This document shows positions 52,354 through 61,604 of a stretch of 63,724 nt of DNA, piece after piece. Numbering within the stretch: the first letter of the stretch is position 1; every line of letters starts with the position of its first letter. The notes under the pieces were generated by a model, which saw only the letters and a list, made by a program, of their open reading frames with translations, did no database searches and was not told where the DNA came from. Source of the stretch: Halorubrum sp. GN11_10-6_MGM (lineage in GTDB: Archaea; Halobacteriota; Halobacteria; Halobacteriales; Haloferacaceae); assembly GCF_005435165.1 (NCBI RefSeq), contig NZ_SGUC01000018.1, positions 1 through 63,724 of the forward strand, written 5' to 3'. The translations under genes were made by a program, and so were the position numbers.

Positions 52354-52467
52354 CGCGCGTCGAGACGGGTTTCGGAACCCGTGTGCGCGGGCCGATCGAC
52401 CGTCGCACCCGGAACCGGCGCGTCCGAGGGAGGAAAGGTTGAAATCGCTCGCCGTACTCGCACGGGT

Positions 52468-53265
52468 ATGACACGCCGCACCCAGACCGATGTGAGCCGT
52501 CGGACGTACCTGAAGCTGACCGGCGGCTCCGCCGCGGTCGGACTGACCGGTCTCGCCGGCTGCCTCGGCGAGAACACCACCACTATCACGCCCGGAACCG
52601 CGCCCGGTTTCCCGCCGTTCGAGATGCGGCAGGACGGCGAGCTGGTCGGGTTCGACGTCGACCTGCTGGAGGCGGTCGTCGCCGAGACCGACTACGAGCT
52701 CGGTGAGTGGGCCACCTTCGACTTCGACGGGCTGATCCCCGCGCTCACGCAGAACGAGGAGATCGACGTCATCGCCGCCGCGATGACGATCACCGAGGAT
52801 CGCCAGGAGACGATCGCCTTCTCGGACCCGTACTGGGAGTCCGACCAGGCGATCCTCGTGCGCGAGGGAGGCGACTTCCAGCCGTCGGAGTGGGCGGACT
52901 TCGAGGGCGCCCGCGTCGGCGCGCAGTCCGGGACCACCGGCGCCGACCAGGTCCAGTCGAACCTCGTCGACCCGGGGATCGTGGCCGAGAGCGACTCCTC
53001 GACGTACGACAGCTACGTCCTCGCGGTCGAGGACCTCGCGAACGAGAACATCGACGCCGTCGTCGTCGACAACCCGGTCGCCGAGACGTTCGCCGCGAAC
53101 CGCGCCGTGACGATCGCGTTCGTCGAGGAGACCGGCGAGCAGTTCGGCTTCGGGCTCCGGCAGGGCGAGTCCGAGTTCCAGTCCGCGCTCAACGACGGCC
53201 TCCAGACCGTCCGCGACGACGGGACGTACCAAGAGATAACCAACACCTGGTTCGGGCAGGAGTAG
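52468..53265 (+). CDS. Polar amino acid-type ABC transporter substrate-binding lipoprotein
   Basis: 265 residues: Tat signal VSRRTYLKLTGG (RR at 11-12) with a lipobox ending in Cys 32 (GLAGC), then a family-3 binding fold (PGFPPFEMRQDGELVGFDVD; ALTQNEEIDVIAAAMTITEDR; DAVVVDNPVAETF). It binds a polar amino acid such as glutamine or arginine outside the cell. First gene of a four-gene operon; the permease starts one base after the stop codon. Confidence 0.92.
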   Translation: MTRRTQTDVSRRTYLKLTGGSAAVGLTGLAGCLGENTTTITPGTAPGFPPFEMRQDGELVGFDVDLLEAVVAETDYELGEWATFDFDGLIPALTQNEEIDVIAAAMTITEDRQETIAFSDPYWESDQAILVREGGDFQPSEWADFEGARVGAQSGTTGADQVQSNLVDPGIVAESDSSTYDSYVLAVEDLANENIDAVVVDNPVAETFAANRAVTIAFVEETGEQFGFGLRQGESEFQSALNDGLQTVRDDGTYQEITNTWFGQE

Positions 53266-53266
53266 G

Positions 53267-54094
53267 ATGTCGGTCGCGGGCCCGCTCGCGCTCGCCGCGT
53301 CGAACAGCCTCGGCGCTCTCGCGGGCGCTGCCTCCGCCGCGGCGCCGGCGGCGAGCGACGCCGTCGTGCCGGCGATCGGATCGATCGACCCGTGGCTCGT
53401 CGGCGACCCCGTCGACTGGTGGTTCGTCCTCCGGAACGTCGACTACCTCGGGGGCGGGCTCGCGCTGACGGTCGGGCTCACGGTCGCGTCGATCCTGCTC
53501 GGGTTCCTCGTCGGCTTCCCGGCCGGCGCGGTGGAGGTGTACGGTGACGGACCCGCGAAGCGCCTCGTGGAGACGGTCGGGGTCGTCCTCCGCGGGACCC
53601 CCATCGTCGTCATCCTCCTCGTGATGTACTTCGTGATCGGCGTCCCGCAGGTGAACCTCGGTATCGGCTCGATCTCGCCGGCGATCTCGGCCGGAATCTT
53701 GGGTCTCGGACTCCGGAGCGCCGCGTACCAGTCGCAGATCTTCCGGGCGTCGCTCGCGAGCGTCGACGACGGCCAGCTGGAGGCGGGGCGGGCGGTCGGC
53801 CTCTCCCGGTTCGAGGCGATCCGGTACGTCGTCGTCCCGCAGGCGCTCCGGCGGTCGATCCCGGGCTTTCAAAACGAGTTCACCATCGTGTTGAAGGACA
53901 CGAGTATCGTCTTCGCGATCGGCCTCGCGGAGCTTCTCACCCGCGGGTACGACCTGTTCACGGAGCAGACGACCGCGGTCCTCGAAGTCATCCTGTTCAT
54001 CAGTGCCATCTACTTCGTCCTCACGTTCACCACGAACCGCGCGCTCGACTACCTCGGCACCCGGTACGCGATCCCGGAGGGTGAGTCGGCGTGA
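53267..54094 (+). CDS. Polar amino acid-type ABC transporter permease
   Basis: 275 residues with a long Ala-rich N-terminus and five to six helices; the EAA-like loop is GQLEAGRAVGLSRFEAIRYVVVPQALRR, typical of HisM/GlnP permeases. RGTPIVVILLVMYFVIG is also a family mark. It ends overlapping the ATPase gene (GTGA). Confidence 0.92.
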   Translation: MSVAGPLALAASNSLGALAGAASAAAPAASDAVVPAIGSIDPWLVGDPVDWWFVLRNVDYLGGGLALTVGLTVASILLGFLVGFPAGAVEVYGDGPAKRLVETVGVVLRGTPIVVILLVMYFVIGVPQVNLGIGSISPAISAGILGLGLRSAAYQSQIFRASLASVDDGQLEAGRAVGLSRFEAIRYVVVPQALRRSIPGFQNEFTIVLKDTSIVFAIGLAELLTRGYDLFTEQTTAVLEVILFISAIYFVLTFTTNRALDYLGTRYAIPEGESA

Positions 54095-54837
54095 GTGACG
54101 ACGCCTTCCTCCGCGTGAGCGAGGTCTCGAAGTGGTACGGCGACGAGCAGGTGCTCGACGGGGTCTCCTTCGAGATGGACCGGGGCGACGTGACCGTCCT
54201 GATCGGCCCGTCCGGCTCCGGCAAGTCGACCATGCTCCGCTGTGTCAACCGGCTCGCGGAGGCCCAAGAGGGGTCGATCACCCTCGACGGTGAGGAGGTG
54301 CTCTCGCCCGACACCGACGTCGACGAGCTCCGCCGGGACGTCGGCATGGTGTTCCAGAGCTTCAACCTGTTCGCGCACCTGACGGCGACCGGCAACGTCG
54401 CGCTCGGGCCGCGACGCGTCCTCGGACTCTCGGAGGAGGAGGCACGGGACCGCGCCGCGGCGCAGCTCGAACGCGTCGGGCTCGCCGACCAGCTCGACTC
54501 GTACCCGGCTGAGCTGTCGGGCGGCCAACAGCAGCGCGTGGGGATCGCCCGGGCGCTGGCGATGGAACCGAAGCTCATGCTGTTCGACGAGCCGACGAGC
54601 GCGCTCGACCCCGAGCTCATCGGCGAGGTGTTGGAGGTGATGCGCGCCCTGGTCGACGAGGGCATGACGATGCTCGTCGTCACCCATGAGATGAGCTTCG
54701 CGCGGGCGGTCGCCGACGAAGTCGTGTTCTTAGACGACGGGCGCGTGGTCGAGCGCGGCCCGCCGGAGCAGCTGTTCGAACGCCCCGAGAAGGAGCGGAC
54801 CGGCCGCTTCCTCGAACGCATCGCGAGTCACGACTGA
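54091..54837 (+). CDS. glnQ: Polar amino acid-type ABC transporter ATP-binding protein
   Basis: 248 residues with Walker A GPSGSGKST, Q-loop VFQSFNLFAH, signature LSGGQQQR, Walker B LMLFDEPTSALD and H-loop VVTHEM. The GTG start overlaps the permease stop, and its stop overlaps the second permease (TGATG), so the operon is fully coupled. It powers the importer. Confidence 0.93.
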   Translation: MSDDAFLRVSEVSKWYGDEQVLDGVSFEMDRGDVTVLIGPSGSGKSTMLRCVNRLAEAQEGSITLDGEEVLSPDTDVDELRRDVGMVFQSFNLFAHLTATGNVALGPRRVLGLSEEEARDRAAAQLERVGLADQLDSYPAELSGGQQQRVGIARALAMEPKLMLFDEPTSALDPELIGEVLEVMRALVDEGMTMLVVTHEMSFARAVADEVVFLDDGRVVERGPPEQLFERPEKERTGRFLERIASHD

Positions 54838-55763
54838 TGGCGGGGGCGACGCGACCGCGGACGGTCGGCGAGCGCGTGGCCGACGCGGACCCGTCCGCCG
54901 GCCGGATCCTCCTCGTCGCCGCCGGCGCGCTGTTCTGGGGCTGGCTCCTCGTCAGCTGGGTCAACCGCTGGCTCGGCGGTGCGATCGCCCCGGTCGGCGA
55001 ACCGCTCGTCGCGCCGGAGACCGTCGAGGGCGCGTTCGCCGCGGTGCCCGGGCTCGCCGCGGTGGCGGCCGACGCCGCGTTCGTGGTCGAGCTCACGCCC
55101 GTCCTCGCGCAGGGAACGTGGCTCACGGTGGTCATCACCGGCGTGAGCCTCGTCTGCGGCTTCTTCATCGCCGTGCCGCTGGCGGTCGCGCGGGTGTACG
55201 GTCGGTTCTCGGCGTGGCTCTCGCTCGGCTACACCGAGCTGCTGCGCGGCACCCCGCTTCTGGCGCAGCTGTTCGTGCTCTACTACGGGCTGAACCTCGC
55301 GGCCTCCGTGCCGGCGGCGGTGTCGGGCGTGTTCCCGCGCGACGTGGTGTGGGTCGCGATCCTCGGGTTCACGCTCAACGGGGCCGCCTATCAGGCCGAG
55401 TACATCCGCGGCGCGGTCGAGAGCGTCGACGACGGCCAGATCACCGCGGGGCGCGCGATCGGGCTCTCGAAGCTGGAGTCGATCTACTACGTGGTGCTCC
55501 CGCAGGCGCTCCGATACGCGATCCCCTCGTGGACGAACGAGTTCGTCTACCTGATCAAGTACTCGTCGCTGGCGGGCTTCATCACGGTCCCGGAGCTGTA
55601 CTACCGCGCCGACCAGGTGGCCACCGAGACGTTCCGGTACACCGCCGTCTTCCTCGTCCTCGGCGCGATGTACCTCGCGTTGGTGCTCACGGCGTCGAAG
55701 TTCATGGAGCGCGTCGACGACCGCGTCGCGATCCCGGGACTCGGGGTGGACCGGGAGCGGTGA
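54837..55763 (+). CDS. Polar amino acid-type ABC transporter permease
   Basis: 308 residues with five to six helices; EAA-like loop DGQITAGRAIGLSKLESIYYVVLPQALRY, and LLRGTPLLAQLFVLYYGL. The N-terminal 100 residues are longer than usual. It pairs with the first permease as a heterodimer and closes the operon. Confidence 0.92.
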   Translation: MAGATRPRTVGERVADADPSAGRILLVAAGALFWGWLLVSWVNRWLGGAIAPVGEPLVAPETVEGAFAAVPGLAAVAADAAFVVELTPVLAQGTWLTVVITGVSLVCGFFIAVPLAVARVYGRFSAWLSLGYTELLRGTPLLAQLFVLYYGLNLAASVPAAVSGVFPRDVVWVAILGFTLNGAAYQAEYIRGAVESVDDGQITAGRAIGLSKLESIYYVVLPQALRYAIPSWTNEFVYLIKYSSLAGFITVPELYYRADQVATETFRYTAVFLVLGAMYLALVLTASKFMERVDDRVAIPGLGVDRER

Positions 55764-55766
55764 CGG

Positions 55767-56843
55767 TCACGCGCCGAAGTCGGTGACGACCTCGACGCCG
55801 CGCGCGTCGTACTCCTCCATCGCTGCGAGCCGTCCCGACACCTCCGACAGCGACAGCTCCCGAGAGACCAGCTCGCCGGGGGCGATCCCCGTCGCCTCGA
55901 TCAGATCGAACAGGTCGTCGTAGCTGGTCGGCGGCATCCCGCGCGACCCGAGGAACGAGATCTCCCAGCGAGTCATCCAGTCGATCGGCAGCGACACCTC
56001 GCCGCGCTCGGCGTCGGTGGTGAGTCCGACCTGGACGTGCGCGCCACGCGGGCGCACCGAGCGGACGGAGTTCCGACACGTCTCCGCGATCCCGAGCGCG
56101 TCCATCGAGACGTCTGCGCCGCCGTCGGTCAGGTCGCGGACGCGCTCGGGGACGGACCCGTCTCCCGACGGCGACGCCGGGTTCACGGTCGCGTCCGCAC
56201 CGAAATCGGCCGCGAGCGCGAGCGCGTCGTCGTCGACGTCGACCGCGATCACGCGGGCGCCGAGCGCCGCGGCGATCTGGACCGCGGAGAGCCCGACGCC
56301 GCCGCAGCCGTGGACGGCGACGGCGTCGCCGCCCCCGACGCCCGCCCGCTCGGCGAGCGCGTGGTACGCCGTCATGTACCGGCAGCCGAGCGCCGCGGCC
56401 GCGGTCGCGTCGAGCCAGTCCGGGCGCTCGACGAGGTTGTAGTCGGCCGCGGGCACCGCCACTCGCTCCGCGAACGCCCCCGGCGCGGCGGCCTCGAACC
56501 CGAGCGCGCGCCCGTCCTCGCAGACGTTCCCGGCGCCGCGGCGGCAGTGCGGACAGGTGCCGTCGCCGAGCGAGAATGGGACGACCACGCGGTCACCGGG
56601 CCGGAATCGGTCGACTTCGCCGCCGACGGCGAGCACCTCGCCGGCCGGCTCGTGGCCGAGGACCTGCCCGCGCGGGACGCGGTCGTCCGCCCACTCGCCG
56701 TGGCCGGCCCACGCGTGCCAGTCGCTGCGACAGACGCCGCAGGCGTCCACGCGGACGACGGCGCCGTCGGGGGCGGGTTCGGGGTCAGGGAGGTCGCGAA
56801 CCGCGAGCGGTTCGCCGTACTCTCGCAGGATCGCTGCGCGCAT
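55767..56843 (-). CDS. Zinc-dependent alcohol dehydrogenase (MDR family)
   Basis: 358 residues with catalytic zinc region CGVCRSDWHAW and GHEPAGEV, NAD motif VHGCGGVGLSAVQIA and a structural zinc lobe DGTCPHCRRGAGNVC. In that lobe Asp replaces the first of the four usual Cys, so the structural zinc may have an altered ligand set. It oxidises an alcohol or related substrate with NAD(P); which is unknown. It converges with the permease gene four bases away. Confidence 0.9.
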   Translation of the reverse strand: MRAAILREYGEPLAVRDLPDPEPAPDGAVVRVDACGVCRSDWHAWAGHGEWADDRVPRGQVLGHEPAGEVLAVGGEVDRFRPGDRVVVPFSLGDGTCPHCRRGAGNVCEDGRALGFEAAAPGAFAERVAVPAADYNLVERPDWLDATAAAALGCRYMTAYHALAERAGVGGGDAVAVHGCGGVGLSAVQIAAALGARVIAVDVDDDALALAADFGADATVNPASPSGDGSVPERVRDLTDGGADVSMDALGIAETCRNSVRSVRPRGAHVQVGLTTDAERGEVSLPIDWMTRWEISFLGSRGMPPTSYDDLFDLIEATGIAPGELVSRELSLSEVSGRLAAMEEYDARGVEVVTDFGA

Positions 56844-56988
56844 ACGGGAGCCACCGAGCGACGGGACAAAGGTCTCTCGGCGCTCCGACCCCCTCGAGAG
56901 ATTATTTCGCGGCGTTTTTACTTGATCTCAGCGCATGACAACTGATAGGCGAGTAAGGTTTATGCCGACCGAGTAGACTCGTTGACAC

Positions 56989-58104
56989 GTGTCGCGTCAA
57001 CTCGAACGACGTCCCGGAGTCGCGTACCGTCGGCCCGGTGGAGATCCCGACCGATTCGTGGTCGAGGCCGCCGGCGAGTCGCGGCTCGATCTGTCGGACT
57101 GTTCCGACGGCGGATGGCTCGATCGGGTGGCGAGCGCCGACCGCGACCGGCTCCGAGAGGCGCTGGAGGCTCCCGCCGTCGACGTCGTGTATCGGGTCGC
57201 GGCCGACGGGGAGCCGCGGTGGGTCCACGAGCGCGGCCGAACGACGGACGGCGGCGACGTGGTGGGATACCTCTTTCTCGCGGGCGAGCGCGTCGAGCGT
57301 CGGCGGCAGCTAGAGCGGCAGCGCGAGCGGCTCGACGAGTTCGCGAGCGTCGTCTCCCACGATCTCCGGAACCCCCTCTCCGTCGCGGTCGGCAACGTCG
57401 AACTGGCGGAACAGCTCGCCGGTGACGCATCGGCCGAACGGATGGACCGCGCGCTCGACGCGCTCGACCGTATGGACGAGCTCATCGGCGACCTCCTGAC
57501 GTTGGCCCGGGAGGGGAAGACGGTCGACACCGCCGAGCCGACCGACCTGCGGCCGGTCGTCGAGCGCGCGTGGAGAACCGCGGGCGAGTCGGCCGACGCC
57601 GCGCTCGCGATCGATGGACCCCTCGGAACGACCCGATGCGACCCGGAACGGATGCGACAGGCGCTCGAGAACCTCTTCCGGAACGCGATCGAACACGGCA
57701 CGACCGACGACGCCCCGACGACGCCTGACGCCTCCGCGACGCCTGACGACGCCCCGACGACGCCTGACGCCTCCGCGACGCCTGACGACGCCGCGGTCCG
57801 GGTCCGGGTCGGACGGACGGACGAGGGGCTCTACGTCGCGGACGACGGGCCGGGGATCGATCCCGACCAGCGGGACGCCGTCTTCGAGCCGGGACACACG
57901 ACCGCGCCCGACGGCACGGGCTTCGGGCTGGCGATAGTCGAGCGGATCGCGGCGGCGCACGGTTGGTCGGTATCGGTCACGGAGAGCCGCGAGGGCGGCG
58001 CCCGATTCGAGTTCGTCTACGACGAGTCGATCGACGCCCCCGAAACGAGCGGACCCGACACCGGTCCGCACTCGACTCGGCTCCGCGGTCGCGGTAGTCA
58101 GTGA
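56989..58104 (+). CDS. Sensor histidine kinase with PAS-like domain
   Basis: 371 residues starting at GTG. A degenerate PAS-like part (residues 20-105; VVYRVAADGEPRWVHERGRT) leads by a coiled coil (ERRRQLERQRERLDEF) to the H-box VVSHDLRNPLSVAVGN, then N-box LENLFRNAIEHG, G1 DDGPGIDPDQR and G2 GTGFGLAIVER. No membrane helix, so it is cytoplasmic. A 39-bp tandem duplication puts DDAPTTPDASATP twice between N and G1 boxes, in the ATP-lid-proximal loop. No response regulator is adjacent, as is common in haloarchaea. Confidence 0.9.
   Translation: MSRQLERRPGVAYRRPGGDPDRFVVEAAGESRLDLSDCSDGGWLDRVASADRDRLREALEAPAVDVVYRVAADGEPRWVHERGRTTDGGDVVGYLFLAGERVERRRQLERQRERLDEFASVVSHDLRNPLSVAVGNVELAEQLAGDASAERMDRALDALDRMDELIGDLLTLAREGKTVDTAEPTDLRPVVERAWRTAGESADAALAIDGPLGTTRCDPERMRQALENLFRNAIEHGTTDDAPTTPDASATPDDAPTTPDASATPDDAAVRVRVGRTDEGLYVADDGPGIDPDQRDAVFEPGHTTAPDGTGFGLAIVERIAAAHGWSVSVTESREGGARFEFVYDESIDAPETSGPDTGPHSTRLRGRGSQ
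57706..57783. repeat. Two tandem 39-bp units in the histidine kinase gene
   Basis: 57706-57744 and 57745-57783 are identical and code for DDAPTTPDASATP. The insertion keeps frame and lengthens a surface loop. Recent slippage is likely. Confidence 0.93.
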
Positions 58105-58119
58105 CCCGCCGAGCCCGTC

Positions 58120-59634
58120 TCACATGAAATCGGTCAGCCCGGCCTGATCGTCGTCTGCTTCGTCGTCGGAACCGTCTTCCGCGGTCGCGTCGTCCGCCGA
58201 GTCGCGCCCGTTGCTCTCGCCGGCGGTCGGTCCGGAGTCATCGGGGGCGGCCTCATCGGTCGCGGCGTCGGCCGCGGTCGCGTCGTCCGCGTCCTCCCCG
58301 CGGTCGGCACCGTCGAACGCGAAGGCGCCCTCGGCGTGTTCCTCGATCAGCTCCTCGCGGCGGGCTTGCGCGTCCTCGACGATCGACGTGACCTTGTTCG
58401 TCGACTCGCCGGAGCCGGTGACGAAGGCGACGCCCGCCTCGTCGAGGTCGTACGCCGCCGCCATCGCGACGGTCAGGTCGCGGGGCTTACAGTGGTGGGT
58501 GACGGCCTCGAGGAACGGTAACACCTCCCGTCTCGCGGTCGCGACGCTACACCCGCTCGCGGCCGCGATCTTGCCGACGACCTCGTCGGCGGTCGCGTCC
58601 GACGACGACCAGAACTGCGGGCGACCGTAGCGCGTCCAGCCACCCTTCTCGCCGTCGCGGGCGGCCGCGACGCCCGCGGCCGCGTTGTCGGTCGCGTAGC
58701 GCCAGTAGGAGTAGTTCTGGGTGGCGCGCACGCGGCCGAGCCACACGTCGGCGTTGGCGAGGAAGTCGTACGCGCGGACCGCCTCGGTCGGCTCGTACAC
58801 GTCGAGGACGTTGTTCTCGATCCAGCGCGTCAGGTCGTCGGGCGTCTCGTCGACGGCGTACGACGACCGCAACGCCTCCTCGGCGGACTCCTCTTTCAAC
58901 ACGGCGTCGAGGAACGGAAACAGCCCCAGCGCCTTGTCGCGGTCGCCGGTAACGACGTCGTCGACCGTGATCGAGTCGCGCCCCTGGGTCGCGGCTTGGA
59001 GGTCGTTTATCGCGCCGCGGAGATCGCCGCGGTTCCCTTCCGCGATCTGCTGGAGGGCGTCGGAGTCGAACTCGATCCCCTCCTTGCGGCAGACGTCGCG
59101 GAGGACGGGGACGATGGAGCGCGCGGAGACGTCGCGGAACTCGATCTCCCGCGTCGCGTTCCGGAGTCCGCGCGACATGTCGTAGTAGTCGTTGGCGATG
59201 AGGACGATGGGCTGACCGGACTCCTTGACCAGCTTCGTGATCGCCGAGGCGCCGCCGCGGTCGTAGTTCCCGTGGATGTTGTCGGCCTCGTCGACGATGA
59301 CCAGCTGGCGCGAGGCGGTATCGCCGCCGCCCGCGCCGCCGCCGGCCGCGCTCCCGCCGAGGGTGGCGTTGCGCGCCGCACGGCCCGCGGAGCGCTCGAT
59401 GACGTCGGCGGTGCGCTGGTCGGAGGCGTTCAGCTCGACCGTCTCCCAGCCCATGTCGTTCGCGAGCGCGTGCGCCGCGCTCGTCTTCCCGACGCCCGGG
59501 CTGCCGTGGAGGACGACCGCCTCGTGGTGGTCGTCCCACGAGCGGGCCCACTCCGCGAACGCGTCGCGGGCCTTGTCGTTGCCGCGGACCTCCGAGAGCG
59601 TGCTCGGGCGGTACTTCTCCGTCCAATCGGCCAT
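58120..59634 (-). CDS. rfcL: Replication factor C large subunit
   Basis: 504 residues of clamp loader large subunit: MADWTEKYRPSTLSEVRGND, Walker A HGSPGVGKTSAAHAL, Walker B LVIVDEADNIHG and sensor region IVLIANDYYDMSRGLR. The C-terminal 90 residues are a low-complexity acidic tail ending QAGLTDFM, which resembles a PIP box for PCNA binding. With RfcS it loads PCNA at primed DNA. It is single-copy core chromosome content in haloarchaea, useful for typing. It converges with the kinase gene. Confidence 0.96.
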   Translation of the reverse strand: MADWTEKYRPSTLSEVRGNDKARDAFAEWARSWDDHHEAVVLHGSPGVGKTSAAHALANDMGWETVELNASDQRTADVIERSAGRAARNATLGGSAAGGGAGGGDTASRQLVIVDEADNIHGNYDRGGASAITKLVKESGQPIVLIANDYYDMSRGLRNATREIEFRDVSARSIVPVLRDVCRKEGIEFDSDALQQIAEGNRGDLRGAINDLQAATQGRDSITVDDVVTGDRDKALGLFPFLDAVLKEESAEEALRSSYAVDETPDDLTRWIENNVLDVYEPTEAVRAYDFLANADVWLGRVRATQNYSYWRYATDNAAAGVAAARDGEKGGWTRYGRPQFWSSSDATADEVVGKIAAASGCSVATARREVLPFLEAVTHHCKPRDLTVAMAAAYDLDEAGVAFVTGSGESTNKVTSIVEDAQARREELIEEHAEGAFAFDGADRGEDADDATAADAATDEAAPDDSGPTAGESNGRDSADDATAEDGSDDEADDDQAGLTDFM

Positions 59635-59676
59635 TACCGGAGCAAGGAGCGAGCCGCGTTTAGTGGTTGCGGAGCG

Positions 59677-60051
59677 TCAGTCGTTCGCCCGGTCGCGGAG
59701 GTCGAGACGCGGGGTGAACCCCTCGTACGCGCCGTCGCTGGACACGATGGGGTCGTCCCCCGACGCGACGAGGTGGAGCGCGTCGAACGGCGTGAAGCCG
59801 TGTTCGTCGACGTACGTCGCGGCCGCGACCACGCCGTCGACGTCGCCCCGGACCTCCACGAGCGCGGCCGCGTTCGCGACGGTCCGCTCCGCGCTTCGGT
59901 CCTCACGGTACGCGACGAGCAGGAGTTCGACGAGCGTGAGCCGGGAGGTCCAGAGGTCGTCCCGGTGATCGCGATACACCGACTCGGCCGCGTCTCCGAG
60001 CCAGTCGTCGTCCTTTATCAGCGCGAGAAGGAAATCGGTCTCCGCGTACAT
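59677..60051 (-). CDS. vapC: VapC-type PIN-domain toxin
   Basis: 124 residues of PIN fold with the acidic quartet: Asp in MYAETDFLLAL, Glu in LTLVELLLVA, Asp in FTPFDALHLV and Asp in IVSSDGAYEGF. Such proteins are Mg-dependent RNases, toxins when unbound. The ATG directly follows the stop of the antitoxin-like gene (TGA-ATG), typical of the pair. Confidence 0.88.
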   Translation of the reverse strand: MYAETDFLLALIKDDDWLGDAAESVYRDHRDDLWTSRLTLVELLLVAYREDRSAERTVANAAALVEVRGDVDGVVAAATYVDEHGFTPFDALHLVASGDDPIVSSDGAYEGFTPRLDLRDRAND

Positions 60052-60282
60052 TCAGCGCCCCGCCTCGTCGATCGCGGCGTCCCGCGCACCGTCGCGCAGC
60101 TCCTCGGCGGTCTTCTCGACGTCCTCGAACTCGTCTCTGAGCGCTTCGAGCGGGTCCTCCGCGACCGGAACCAGCTTGATACCGTCTCGGAGTCGGACGA
60201 CGCGATAGCGGTCCCCGTATCGCTCTCGGATGTCCTTCGGGAGGGTCAGGCGTCCCCGGTCGTCGAGGGTCGTTTCGCCCAT
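60052..60282 (-). CDS. vapB: AbrB/SpoVT-type antitoxin VapB
   Basis: 76 residues with a swapped-hairpin AbrB domain MGETTLDDRGRLTLPKDIRE and an acidic C-terminal tail (ALRDEFEDVEKTAEEL) that probably covers the toxin site. It would bind its own promoter and neutralise VapC. The ATG at 60282 lies 24 bases after TATA-like CTTATATTTT (60301-60310), so the transcript is likely leaderless. Confidence 0.88.
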   Translation of the reverse strand: MGETTLDDRGRLTLPKDIRERYGDRYRVVRLRDGIKLVPVAEDPLEALRDEFEDVEKTAEELRDGARDAAIDEAGR

Positions 60283-60347
60283 ATAGCGAACTACGGTGAG
60301 AAAATATAAGAAAATACCCCATAGAGCTGATCGCACCCATCATCCTG

Positions 60348-60434
60348 CTATTCGGAGTTCACGATCTCCTCCTCGGTGAGTCCGTACAGCTCGTAGACGA
60401 CCTCGTCGATAGGCTGCTCCGTCCGCTCGATCAG
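60348..60434 (-). pseudogene. C-terminal stub of a type IIG restriction-modification protein
   Basis: Minus-strand frame reads IERTEQPIDEVVYELYGLTEEEIVNSE then stop, nearly the same as the end of the protein coded at 62293-63576 (LIDEIVYELYGLIDEEIEVV). Only about 28 codons remain; the rest is lost where AT-richer DNA of the nuclease genes begins. It is a remnant of a gene cut by rearrangement. Confidence 0.75.
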
Positions 60435-60467
60435 AGTAGGATAATGTGCTGATAATTGGGGTCCACA

Positions 60468-60477
60468 GATTAAAATG
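60468..60477 (+). promoter_or_regulatory. TATA-like box of the NucS-like gene
   Basis: GATTAAAATG, about 27 bases before the ATG at 60499, consistent with that start. Confidence 0.5.
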
Positions 60478-60498
60478 TGTATTAAACAATCTGCGAGT

Positions 60499-61599
60499 AT
60501 GCCAATTGATCTGGGTCTCTGGCGAATAGCGGATAACGACGACTTTGAGCGTGTTTCGTCAACGAAACTCGACAGCGAAGACCGGCTTGAAGAATTCCTT
60601 CTCCAAGATCCGAACGTCCTCGGACAACCGTTGTTAGTCATCGATCGGCAAATAACGACATCAAGCGGGAAGCGTCTCGATATTCTGGCGATGGACGCGG
60701 ACGGAGATCTCCATGTCGTCGAGCTCAAGCGAGACCGGACACCGAGGGACGTAACTGCGCAGACAATTGATTACGCCTCTTGGGTTCGAAATCTCACGTA
60801 CGACGAAATCAAAGAACTCTACGAAGACTCGGACGAGCATGAGGACTCATTCGAAGCAGGATTTGATGAGAAATTCCGGCCGAATCATGACGACTCCTCT
60901 GAGGGGCCCGACGAGGTAAACGAAGAACATACCCTGACGATTGTGTCCTCTGAACTTGACGCCTCGACAGAGAGAATTATCGAGTACCTCTCTGAGGAAT
61001 TTGATGTGCCGATCAACGCAGTTCGTTTCAATTACTACCAGGAAGACGAGCGAGAATACATTGCCCGGACATGGTTGAATGACCCCTATCAGTCGGAGGA
61101 TGTGGACGAAGAGAGTACCAGAGAAGACTGGAGTGGCGTGGATTTCTATGCGAATTTCGAACAAACAAAATACCGGAATTGGGACGACGCCCGCGAATAC
61201 GGATTTATTGCGGGAGGTCACGGAGAATGGTATCACCGAACAATGGGGACCGCAACGGAAGGGTCTCGTCTGTTCGTCTACCACCCACAAAAAGGGTATA
61301 TCGGAGTCGGAACTGTGACCCAAGAAAAGACTCCGGCTAACGAATATAAGGTCGAAATTGACGATAAAACAGTGCCTCTCACAGAGGCTCCGCTTGAAGG
61401 TGACTTAAGCCGGGACGCAGAGGATCCTGACCTCCGTGAGTATGTCATAGGAATTGCCTGGGAAGATACTAGAGACATAGGGAATGCCGTCTGGGAAGAA
61501 GGGATGTACGCAAACCAGAATACAGTGACTAGGCTACGTGACCAGCACACGCTTGATCAGCTTCGAGAGGCTTTCGACGTTCCAGAAGTCAAGGATTAA
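60499..61599 (+). CDS. NucS/DUF91-type nuclease with PUA/EVE-like C-terminal domain
   Basis: 366 residues. Residues 1-100 match the PD-(D/E)XK core of NucS/DUF91: LEEFLLQDPNVLGQPLLVI, Asp in KRLDILAMD, ExK in LHVVELKRDR and Gln in VTAQTIDY. A middle acidic and helical region follows. Residues 220-330 (EYGFIAGGHGEWY; SRLFVYHPQKGYIGVGTVT) resemble a PUA/EVE/ASCH-like fold that reads modified bases. This makes a modification-sensing nuclease plausible, as inference. I chose the ATG at 60499. Low GC shows import. The next gene starts five bases after the stop. Confidence 0.78.
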   Translation: MPIDLGLWRIADNDDFERVSSTKLDSEDRLEEFLLQDPNVLGQPLLVIDRQITTSSGKRLDILAMDADGDLHVVELKRDRTPRDVTAQTIDYASWVRNLTYDEIKELYEDSDEHEDSFEAGFDEKFRPNHDDSSEGPDEVNEEHTLTIVSSELDASTERIIEYLSEEFDVPINAVRFNYYQEDEREYIARTWLNDPYQSEDVDEESTREDWSGVDFYANFEQTKYRNWDDAREYGFIAGGHGEWYHRTMGTATEGSRLFVYHPQKGYIGVGTVTQEKTPANEYKVEIDDKTVPLTEAPLEGDLSRDAEDPDLREYVIGIAWEDTRDIGNAVWEEGMYANQNTVTRLRDQHTLDQLREAFDVPEVKD

Positions 61600-61604
61600 C
61601 ACTG

